In this document: piece by piece, positions 1 through 6,485 of the stretch
Layout: each line of letters starts with the position of its first letter
How positions within the stretch are numbered: the first letter of the stretch is position 1
Translations under genes and position numbers: made by a program
The notes under the pieces: model-generated
Databases searched by the model: none
The model's input: the letters and a program-made list of their open reading frames with translations, nothing else
Told to the model about the DNA's origin: nothing
Assembly (NCBI RefSeq): GCF_002379585.1
Contig: NZ_DFUE01000071.1
Location: 1 to 26,186 of the forward strand
DNA: 26,186 nt
Direction: 5' to 3'
Source: Pseudomonas sp. UBA4194
GTDB taxonomy: Bacteria; Pseudomonadota; Gammaproteobacteria; Pseudomonadales; Pseudomonadaceae

Positions 1-165
1 CGCAATTCTCGAACCCGAAGACTCGAGGTAACTCTTTGATTTCTCGCGGAGTAGTTGTGATGCTGATAATCTTTTTGACTAGCAGTCTTAGCTCACAAGC
101 ACCCACACGAATTGCTTGATTCAATTGTTAAAGAGCGGTGGGTTGATTCTTTCGTCTCAACCGAG
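1..165 (-). promoter_or_regulatory. Leader of an rRNA operon (upstream of 16S rRNA)
   Basis: Read on the minus strand, this is a Pseudomonas-type rrn leader. A boxA antitermination sequence (GCTCTTTAACAA) lies at 125-136. It is followed by a boxB-like stem-loop with arms at 113-118 and 96-101. At 8-27 there is a hairpin closed by a C(UUCG)G tetraloop. In known rrn leaders boxA binds NusB/NusE and makes the operon resistant to Rho. The 16S gene is not in the window; from the usual spacing it should begin a short distance beyond base 1, transcribed leftwards. The right boundary is approximate and is taken as the start point expected from the proximal promoter. Confidence 0.85.
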
Positions 166-171
166 GCGCGC

Positions 172-199
172 ATTCTACGCTAGCCTCACATTCTGTCAA
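172..199 (-). promoter_or_regulatory. rrn promoter, proximal to 16S
   Basis: On the minus strand a perfect -35 TTGACA (194-199) and a -10 TAGAAT (172-177) are separated by 16 nt. A GC-rich discriminator (GCGCGCC) follows, as is typical of stringently controlled rRNA promoters. This is the nearest of three tandem promoters to the 16S gene. Confidence 0.85.
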
Positions 200-282
200 G
201 CGTTTATTTTGAAGTTTTTCCGGAGAAACCTGAACAACTTCAACCACTTGACTCGCTCCGATCACTCGTTAGCGGGAGGCGA

Positions 283-310
283 ATTCTACAGCGTTTCAAA
301 CCGCTGTCAA
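283..310 (-). promoter_or_regulatory. rrn promoter, middle
   Basis: On the minus strand TTGACA (305-310), a 16-nt spacer and TAGAAT (283-288) are followed by TCGCCTCC. It has the same hexamers and the same 16-nt spacing as the proximal promoter 111 bp away, which supports a tandem rrn promoter array. Confidence 0.85.
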
Positions 311-426
311 CCACCTTTTTCACCGCTATCGATCCAGAAGACCGAAACACCACCTCGCCGTTTACTTCGGTTAACTCATTGATAATCAAGGAGTTTTCCG
401 TTTCGTCTGCGCCGGAAGTGGGGCGA

Positions 427-454
427 ATTATAGAGACATTGGCGGGGGCGTCAA
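427..454 (-). promoter_or_regulatory. rrn promoter, distal
   Basis: On the minus strand TTGACG (449-454), a 16-nt spacer and a consensus TATAAT (427-432) are followed by TCGCCCC. An A/T-rich tract at about 472-492 lies upstream and could act as a partial UP element, although it sits slightly far from the -35. It is 144 bp from the middle promoter. It is divergent from the exporter gene that starts at 575. Confidence 0.75.
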
Positions 455-574
455 CCGCATATTTGCAGATAGCCCAAAAAAAGAAAAATGTGCAGTATAT
501 TGCCCAACCGCACGTCATTGGCCAGAATAGCCCCCCTCGGACCTTGTCCCCCTCACCACTGCCAAGAACAATCC

Positions 575-1459
575 ATGACACCTTCACGCTCGCTTGCGTC
601 TTCACTGTTTCCAATCGGCCTTCTATTGATAGCGATGGCGTCCATCCAAACAGGGGCATCGCTGGCCAAAGGCATGTTTCCCATCATCGGCGCTCAGGGC
701 ACCACCGCCTTGCGCCTGATCTTCGCCAGCCTGTTCATGCTGATACTGCTGCGCCCCTGGCGTGCCCGCTTCACCGTGCGCACGCTGCGAACAGTGTTCA
801 TCTACGGCATTGCCCTGGGTTTCATGAACTTCTTCTTCTATATGTCGCTGCGCACGGTGCCACTGGGCATTGCCGTGGCGCTGGAATTTACCGGCCCGCT
901 GGCCGTGGCCATTCTTGCCTCGCGCCGCGCTGTCGACTTTGCATGGATAGGCCTGGCCATAGGCGGCTTGCTGCTGCTGGTTCCCATGGGGGACGTGAAA
1001 TCAGGCATCGACCTCAATGGTGCCGCCTATGCGTTGGGCGCTGGCGTATGCTGGGCGCTGTACATTCTCTATGGCCAGAAAGCGGGCGAAGACAACGGTG
1101 TACAGACAGCCGCACTCGGCGTGATGATCGCTGCACTGTTCATTGCCCCTATCGGTATTGTTCATGCCGGATCGGCACTGCTGAACCTGGCGATACTGCC
1201 TACAGCCATCGCCGTGGCGATCCTTTCCACTGCCCTGCCCTACAGCCTGGAGATGGTTGCACTGGGCAAGATGCCGGCTCGTACCTTTGGCACGTTGATG
1301 AGCATGGAACCTGCGATAGGGGCATTATCCGGTTTGTTGTTCCTGCATGAGGTGCTCTCGGTCACCCAATGGATGGCAATCGGCGCGATTATCCTGGCCT
1401 CGGTGGGGGCGACCTTGACCATGCGCAAGGAGCACACACCCGCCGTCGCCGCCGATTAG
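575..1459 (+). CDS. rhtA: EamA-family inner-membrane exporter, RhtA-like (threonine/homoserine efflux)
   Basis: This 294-residue protein is hydrophobic throughout, with about ten predicted membrane segments in two EamA/DMT repeats. Length and sequence style match RhtA, an inner-membrane carrier that exports threonine, homoserine and other amino acids in E. coli. Conserved-looking stretches include ALEFTGPLAVA in the first half and ALPYSLEMVAL with TFGTLMSMEPA in the second; the latter is characteristic of RhtA-type EamA proteins. An upstream ATG at 488 would add 29 residues unlike a membrane protein N-terminus, so the ATG at 575 is preferred although its ribosome site is weak. The gene is divergent from the rrn promoters and ends 9 bp before the convergent aminopeptidase stop. 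The substrate is inferred from the family only. Confidence 0.8.
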   Translation: MTPSRSLASSLFPIGLLLIAMASIQTGASLAKGMFPIIGAQGTTALRLIFASLFMLILLRPWRARFTVRTLRTVFIYGIALGFMNFFFYMSLRTVPLGIAVALEFTGPLAVAILASRRAVDFAWIGLAIGGLLLLVPMGDVKSGIDLNGAAYALGAGVCWALYILYGQKAGEDNGVQTAALGVMIAALFIAPIGIVHAGSALLNLAILPTAIAVAILSTALPYSLEMVALGKMPARTFGTLMSMEPAIGALSGLLFLHEVLSVTQWMAIGAIILASVGATLTMRKEHTPAVAAD

Positions 1460-1468
1460 CCCTTGTTT

Positions 1469-3277
1469 CTATACTGGTTGGGTACGCGCCCTCAGCCAGT
1501 CCAAGGCCGGGCCCTGCACCAATGGAGACAAGCGCGCGAACACTTGCGCGTGGTAGCCATTGAGCCACTCACGCTCCTGTTGCGACAGACTGGCCACGTT
1601 GATGCAACCGATATCGATGGGGCACAGGGTCAAGGTCTCGAAATTGAGAAACTCGCCGAACTCGCTGGTGCCAGCGCCCCGACTGAGCACCAGGTTCTCG
1701 ATCCGCACGCCCCAACGACCGGGGCGGTAGGTGCCTGGCTCGATGGAGGTAATCATGCCTGGCTGCATGGCTGTCTGCGCAGTCGTAGCGGCTTGGTAGG
1801 CGATGACCTGGGGACCTTCGTGCACATTCATGAAGTAACCGACGCCGTGGCCGGTGCCATGTCCGTAATCCACGTTGTCTGCCCAGATTGGCGCCCGGGC
1901 GATCGCGTCGAGCAACGGTGACATGATGCCTTTCGGGAAGGTTGCCCGGGACAATGCGATCATGCCTTGAAGCACCCGGGTACAGTCGGCCTTCTGCTCG
2001 GTGCTGGGTTGCCCTATGGGGACCATGCGGGTGATGTCCGTGGTACCCCCTAGATATTGGCCGCCCGAGTCGATCAGCAGCAGCCCATCACCCTCGATAA
2101 TCGCGTGGGATTGTTCCGTAGCCCGATAATGAGGCATCGCGCCATTGGCATTGAAAGCCGCAATAGTGGAGAAGCTCAAGGACACGAAGTTCGGACGACG
2201 CGCCCGCGCGGCAGTGAGTTGAGTATCGATGGTCAATTCGGTGACCGACTCGGTGCCCAGGGCGCTTTCCAGCCAGGCAAAGAACTCGCACAAGGCCGCG
2301 CCGTCCTGCTCCATGGCGCGCCGGATGTGGACAGCCTCAGCCTCATCCTTGCGTGACTTGCTCAAGGTGCTGGGATTGAGTGCTTCTATAAGGGTCACCT
2401 CACTGCCCAGGTGGCTCAGCAGGCCGCAGGTCACTCGGGCGGGATCGACCAGTACCCGGGAGCTGGAAGGAATATCCCCAAGAGCAGCGGCAATGTCTTG
2501 ATAGTCGCGTACTTCAATGCCTTGATTGCTCAAGGTACCGCGAAGCTCAGGATCAACCTTCGTCAGTGTGGTGAACAGCGTCGCGCGCTGTTCGCCAATC
2601 AAGGCAAAGGCTACGAACACCGGATTGTAGGAAACATCGGCGCCGCGCAGATTGAACAGCCAGGCGATGTCATCCAACGTGGCCAAAAAATGCCAATCCG
2701 CGCCCTTCTCACGCATCTGCTCACGCAAGGTCGCGAGTCTCGCGTCACGGCTCTGCACGGCGTAGGGTGCAAGATGCTCGTAGATCTTGTGCTCAGGCAG
2801 AGGCGGCCGGTCACTCCATACCTCAGCCAGAACGTCGATATCGATCCGTAAGTTCGCGCCCTTGGCTTCGAGTTTTTCCCGCAGCAGGCGGGCGGAAGCC
2901 ACAGCCATCACCGAGCCGTCCACCGCCACGCAGTAGCCCTGAGCCGACTGCTCACCCAACCATTCAAGAGGTCCGGGATTGCCAGGCTTGAGCTTCACCA
3001 ACTGGATACCGCTGGCCACCAGCTCCGCTTCGGCCTGTTCCCAGTAGCGACTATCGACCCATAGCCCGGCGAACTCCTGGGTCACGACCAGCGTACCTAC
3101 TGAGCCGTGAAAGCCGGAAAGCCATTGCCTGCCTTGCCAGAACCCCGGGAGGTACTCGGACAAATGAGGATCCGCCGACGGTACCAGCAGCGCGTCGATA
3201 TGTTCGCGTGCCATGACGGCTCGAACGTCCGATAGACGCTTGGTCACGGGATTGGCGGCGGGCAATGGCTGACTCAT
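1469..3277 (-). CDS. Xaa-Pro aminopeptidase (M24B family, three-domain type)
   Basis: This 602-residue cytosolic metallopeptidase should release the N-terminal residue from peptides with proline at position two. Two creatinase-like N-terminal domains (about 1-310) precede an M24 pita-bread domain and a C-terminal extension (about 540-602). The dinuclear metal ligands are all present at canonical spacing: D403, D414, H477 (in GHGTGHG), E513 (SIEPGTY) and E527 (RIENL). The length fits the long APP1-type enzymes rather than the roughly 440-residue PepP of E. coli, so the symbol pepP is avoided. The ATG at 3277 is preceded by a good GGAG site on the minus strand. No signal peptide is seen. The gene stands alone, convergent with the exporter and divergent from the DUF3182 gene. 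Confidence 0.9.
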   Translation of the reverse strand: MSQPLPAANPVTKRLSDVRAVMAREHIDALLVPSADPHLSEYLPGFWQGRQWLSGFHGSVGTLVVTQEFAGLWVDSRYWEQAEAELVASGIQLVKLKPGNPGPLEWLGEQSAQGYCVAVDGSVMAVASARLLREKLEAKGANLRIDIDVLAEVWSDRPPLPEHKIYEHLAPYAVQSRDARLATLREQMREKGADWHFLATLDDIAWLFNLRGADVSYNPVFVAFALIGEQRATLFTTLTKVDPELRGTLSNQGIEVRDYQDIAAALGDIPSSSRVLVDPARVTCGLLSHLGSEVTLIEALNPSTLSKSRKDEAEAVHIRRAMEQDGAALCEFFAWLESALGTESVTELTIDTQLTAARARRPNFVSLSFSTIAAFNANGAMPHYRATEQSHAIIEGDGLLLIDSGGQYLGGTTDITRMVPIGQPSTEQKADCTRVLQGMIALSRATFPKGIMSPLLDAIARAPIWADNVDYGHGTGHGVGYFMNVHEGPQVIAYQAATTAQTAMQPGMITSIEPGTYRPGRWGVRIENLVLSRGAGTSEFGEFLNFETLTLCPIDIGCINVASLSQQEREWLNGYHAQVFARLSPLVQGPALDWLRARTQPV

Positions 3278-3458
3278 GGGTTCTCCTCAAGGCTGCTTCT
3301 TTCAAGACTGTCGATAATGGCGAAACCCGTCACTAGCGGCAACCTCGGGACCATTTATCAGTGTTTCTGAACTATCACCGCGATTATCGCTTCAACATTT
3401 CATCGACACCCTGACACTTTGCAGCTCGCCCTTTGAAGCCGACGCAAGGAGTAGCACC

Positions 3459-4562
3459 ATGCCGAGTCGAACGCCACGCAAGACAGGCGTAGCCCTGATG
3501 AACGGCGGCGTAGAGCCGCCGGAACATGAGCTGGCGGTCCATCAAGGCCTGGCCATTCGCATCGCCACGCTGCTGGGCACTCGCTTTCTGGACGAAGACG
3601 AGTCGCTGCATACCACCGACAGCAACCTCTACTATCTCCCTACACAGACCCTGATCGATTCCAACCGCTATCGCGCCATGGGAATCCTCACGGTCGACGA
3701 TTTCTTCGGTGGTCTGGTGGACAGGCCATTCATGGCGACCAAGGCCATTTCCCATGTACTTCCTGAACAAGCCGCCGCTGTAGAAGGCTGGACACCCGAC
3801 TTCGCCCGCGTGGCCGGTGACGCGTTGCTTGAAGGCTTTACGGTGTTCAATCTCGCCGATGCGCTGGTCGCCGGTCAGCTGATGCTGCAAACCGCGCCAT
3901 TACGGATAAAACCGGTCAGAGCCACTGCGGGCCGCGGTCAGGTGGTGATTCATGATCGCAACGAACTGGACCTGGTGCTCAGCCAGATGGACGAAGAGGA
4001 AGTGACGGTGTGGGGGCTGGTACTGGAAGAGAACCTCAGCGACGTGCAGACCTATAGCGTGGGCCAGGTTCAGGTGGCCGGCATTACCGCGAGCTATTTC
4101 GGCAAGCAAAGCCTGACGCGTGACAATGACGGCATCGAAGTCTACGGCGGCTCCGAACTGGTGGTGACTCGCGGGGACTATTCGCAGTTGCTGCAACTGG
4201 ACATGGACGCGGCGACTCGGCTGGCGGTGCAGCAGGCGCAACGCTATGAACAGGCCGCAGTGCAAACGCTCGACGGGTTTCTGGCTTCGAGGCGCAACTA
4301 TGACATTGCCCGCGGTACGGCCCACGACGGTCGGGTACGCAGCGGCGTGATGGAGCAGTCCTGGCGTGTTGGCGGCGCCAGCAGCGCGGAGGTATTGGCA
4401 CTGGAGGCTTTCGCGGCCGATCCGAAGCTGAATCAGGTGATTGCGTCGACCCACGAGATATTCGGTGACTGCGTACTACCGGCCGACGCCACCTTGTTCT
4501 ACCAAGGCAATGACGCGGCCGTTGGACCGATCAGCAAATATGCACGGATAAGGACCCTATGA
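3459..4562 (+). CDS. DUF3182 family protein (ATP-grasp-like)
   Basis: This 367-residue protein matches my recollection of the DUF3182 family of Pseudomonas and related bacteria, which has no established function. The sequence resembles an ATP-grasp ligase. K151 precedes a glycine-rich loop, A157-G-R-G-Q161, like the flexible phosphate-binding loop. Further on, an LEENL...TYSVGQV stretch resembles the acidic strand of the grasp fold, and an N/G-rich segment with VYGGSEL follows. This suggests ATP-dependent ligation of an unknown acid, but it is an inference from motif appearance. The ATG at 3459 has an AAGGAG site 9 nt upstream. Its stop overlaps the start of the alpha/beta hydrolase by 4 nt (ATGA), so the two are probably translated together. 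No signal peptide is visible. Confidence 0.75.
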   Translation: MPSRTPRKTGVALMNGGVEPPEHELAVHQGLAIRIATLLGTRFLDEDESLHTTDSNLYYLPTQTLIDSNRYRAMGILTVDDFFGGLVDRPFMATKAISHVLPEQAAAVEGWTPDFARVAGDALLEGFTVFNLADALVAGQLMLQTAPLRIKPVRATAGRGQVVIHDRNELDLVLSQMDEEEVTVWGLVLEENLSDVQTYSVGQVQVAGITASYFGKQSLTRDNDGIEVYGGSELVVTRGDYSQLLQLDMDAATRLAVQQAQRYEQAAVQTLDGFLASRRNYDIARGTAHDGRVRSGVMEQSWRVGGASSAEVLALEAFAADPKLNQVIASTHEIFGDCVLPADATLFYQGNDAAVGPISKYARIRTL

Positions 4563-5329
4563 GCATAAACAGTGAAAAAGTCGATATTGCGGTAGATGAC
4601 GAGCACATCGCCGGCACCCTCCTCAGCCCTAGCCCGAAAGTGCCCGGCATTCTTTTCGTCCACGGCTGGGGCGGTAGTCAGCAGCGAGACCTGGCCAGGG
4701 CGAAGAACATTACCGGCCTGGGTTGCGTGTGCCTGACTTTCGACATGCGTGGCCATGAGCAGACCTACAGCCAGCGCCAGAGCGTGACTCGGGAACAGAA
4801 TCTTAACGACCTGCTGGCCGCCTATGACCGTCTCGTCAGCCACCCTGCCGTGGACAAATCGGCCATCGCGGTAATCGGCAGCAGCTACGGCGGCTACCTG
4901 GCGACCATTCTGACCCACATGCGTCCGGTGCGCTGGCTGGCCTTGCGCGTGCCGGCGCTGTATTGGGACAACGAGTGGAGCGTACCCAAGTACGCCTTGA
5001 ACCGAGAAGAGTTGCAGCACTATCGGCGTACGGCGTTGAGCCCCGCAGACAACCGGGCACTGGCGGCATGCGCAGAATTCATGGGGGACGTGTTGCTGGT
5101 GGAGTCGGAGCAGGATGATTTCGTGCCGCACACGACATTGATGAGTTATCGGTCAGCGTTCGTCAGTGCTCATTCACTGACCCACAGGATCGTCGACGGG
5201 GCCGATCATGCCTTGTCCACGGACGCCAACCAGAAAGCCTACAGCGCCATGCTTACGGCGTGGATCAGCGAGATGGTGATCGGTGATCGATTGGATAAAT
5301 ACCCTCACCACTCACCTCACTACTCGTGA
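4559..5329 (+). CDS. Alpha/beta hydrolase
   Basis: This 256-residue serine hydrolase has the complete fold signature. The oxyanion region is FVHGWGG near residue 35. The nucleophile elbow is G107-S-S109-Y-G111, with S109 as nucleophile. The acid is probably D186 in the EQDDFVP stretch, and the catalytic histidine is H217 in DGADHAL. The lack of a signal peptide suggests a cytosolic esterase, lipase-like enzyme or peptidase; the substrate cannot be read from sequence. The gene overlaps the DUF3182 gene by 4 nt, so its job is likely linked to that of the putative ATP-grasp partner, for instance releasing or processing the ligated product. It ends one base before the stop codon of the convergent lipoprotein gene, leaving no room for a terminator between them. 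Confidence 0.8.
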   Translation: MSINSEKVDIAVDDEHIAGTLLSPSPKVPGILFVHGWGGSQQRDLARAKNITGLGCVCLTFDMRGHEQTYSQRQSVTREQNLNDLLAAYDRLVSHPAVDKSAIAVIGSSYGGYLATILTHMRPVRWLALRVPALYWDNEWSVPKYALNREELQHYRRTALSPADNRALAACAEFMGDVLLVESEQDDFVPHTTLMSYRSAFVSAHSLTHRIVDGADHALSTDANQKAYSAMLTAWISEMVIGDRLDKYPHHSPHYS

Positions 5330-5330
5330 C

Positions 5331-5594
5331 TCAGCCCTGGCGATCCTTGCTGGGCGTGCTGCGCTCTGCGCTGACCTCGCCCATGCCTGGGAAGCCGTAA
5401 GGGGCAGGCTGCTGGCGCTCTAGCTGCAGCTTGGTGCGCTGGTACTCATCGTAGGACAATCCCCGGCGGTAAAGCGCCTCGAGGGCCAACTGATGAGTTT
5501 CTTCGACGCTGTAGGGGCGGTCTTCGGGATGGGTCGCGCAACCGCTGACGACCAGTGTGGCTACAACCATGAGGGTGGCAAGCAAGCGATTCAT
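5331..5594 (-). CDS. Small lipoprotein of unknown function
   Basis: This 87-residue precursor has a hydrophobic signal segment ending in a lipobox, V16-S-G-C19, so it is predicted to be cleaved and lipidated at C19. The next residue is alanine, not aspartate, which favours sorting to the outer membrane by the Lol rule. The mature part of about 69 residues is polar, with a helical middle (EETHQLALEALYRRG) and a disordered tail. The start at 5594 is chosen because GGAG lies 6 nt upstream; the ATG at 5600 directly abuts that site and is too close. I do not recognise a family beyond small Pseudomonas lipoproteins. It faces the hydrolase tail-to-tail with a 1-base gap. Confidence 0.75.
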   Translation of the reverse strand: MNRLLATLMVVATLVVSGCATHPEDRPYSVEETHQLALEALYRRGLSYDEYQRTKLQLERQQPAPYGFPGMGEVSAERSTPSKDRQG

Positions 5595-5732
5595 GAACAT
5601 CTCCTTTTTTTCGTAGTGTCCAGAACCAGAGTGCTGAACCCGTCATTCGATAAGGAGAAGTTACGCCTGCAACCAGGCTTGCAGAAATCACTCGGGATGA
5701 TAGTGGCTATCGGCAGAACATTGCCGGTTGCT

Positions 5733-6296
5733 CTAGATGACGACGTTGCGAATGAAGCGCACCGCCACATCACCTTCGTTGCGGTAGGTATGAGGTTCGT
5801 TGCTGGGGTACATGAGGAATTCCCCCGCGGCCAGCACGCGCTGCCGCTCGCCAATGACCACCGTCAACTGTCCCTCGAAAACGTACAGCTGCTCGCTCCA
5901 ACCGTCGGCATCGGCTTCGGAGGCATAGGTTTCGCCCGGCTCGAGTCGCCATTCCCACAGCTCCACTTCCTTGGTCGCGACGGCGCTTGCCAGTAACACG
6001 GCCTTGCTGCCAGGCCGGGTGCCCGCCCAGGCCAACTCGTTGATGCGGCTGGGGTCGCGGTTTTCCGGCGTCTGGATCAAATCACTGAAGGCCACATCGA
6101 GCGCCTCGGCGATACGGTCCAGCGTGGTCAGACTGACGTTATTTTCGCCGGCCTCGATTGCCACCAGCATGCGTCGACTAACGCCTGAACGCTCGGCCAA
6201 GGCAGTCTGCGACAGATCAGCGGCGTGTCGCAGGCGGCGAACGTTAAGGCTGACATGCTGCAATACTGATGCCCTGGGGCTAGGGTCTTTGTCCAC
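5733..6296 (-). CDS. XRE-family transcriptional regulator with C-terminal cupin domain
   Basis: From the chosen start the protein has 187 residues. An N-terminal helix-turn-helix (about 12-68, with LSQTALAERSGVS and a recognition helix RRMLVAIEAGE) is followed by a cupin barrel (about 105-180). The cupin keeps the second-motif histidine (GEFLMYPSNEPH) but lacks the usual HxH of the first motif, so metal binding is doubtful. Such proteins usually sense a small metabolite and repress nearby genes. Two GTG starts are possible: 6296, giving the usual family length, and 6359, giving 208 residues. Neither has a strong ribosome site. The gene is divergent from the Mrp operon, with an inverted repeat between them at 6367-6387, so it could regulate that operon, itself, or both; this is untested. 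Confidence 0.8.
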   Translation of the reverse strand: MDKDPSPRASVLQHVSLNVRRLRHAADLSQTALAERSGVSRRMLVAIEAGENNVSLTTLDRIAEALDVAFSDLIQTPENRDPSRINELAWAGTRPGSKAVLLASAVATKEVELWEWRLEPGETYASEADADGWSEQLYVFEGQLTVVIGERQRVLAAGEFLMYPSNEPHTYRNEGDVAVRFIRNVVI

Positions 6297-6366
6297 GTGA
6301 GATTCCGCTGTAAGGGGGGTTGATTTGCCGACGCGCCGGAAGGACACGGAGCTATCCACTGCAAAA

Positions 6367-6387
6367 ACTTGTCATAAAAAAACAAGT
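6367..6387. promoter_or_regulatory. Candidate operator between the XRE-cupin regulator and the Mrp operon
   Basis: A perfect inverted repeat ACTTGT-N9-ACAAGT lies in an A/T-rich stretch between the two divergent transcription units. Half-site size and spacing suit a dimeric helix-turn-helix protein. It is immediately upstream of the longer GTG start (6359) of the regulator and about 100 bp before mrpA. A further CTTGT occurs at 6400-6404. Function is inferred from position and symmetry only. Confidence 0.4.
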
Positions 6388-6485
6388 GGTTACACCATTC
6401 TTGTAGGATTCTGCCACAGCTTGCGGGTTGGTGATCGCAGAGTGACACCGTATGATTCTTCCATATTCCTGCAGATTAGAAGCCT

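Noticed and set aside
116..382. An 88-residue frame within the rrn promoter region
   Set aside because: It crosses two rrn promoters and part of boxA and has no ribosome site.
379..1350. A 323-residue frame overlapping the RhtA-like gene
   Set aside because: The product is low-complexity in R, H, C and P and conflicts with the clear EamA protein in the other frame.
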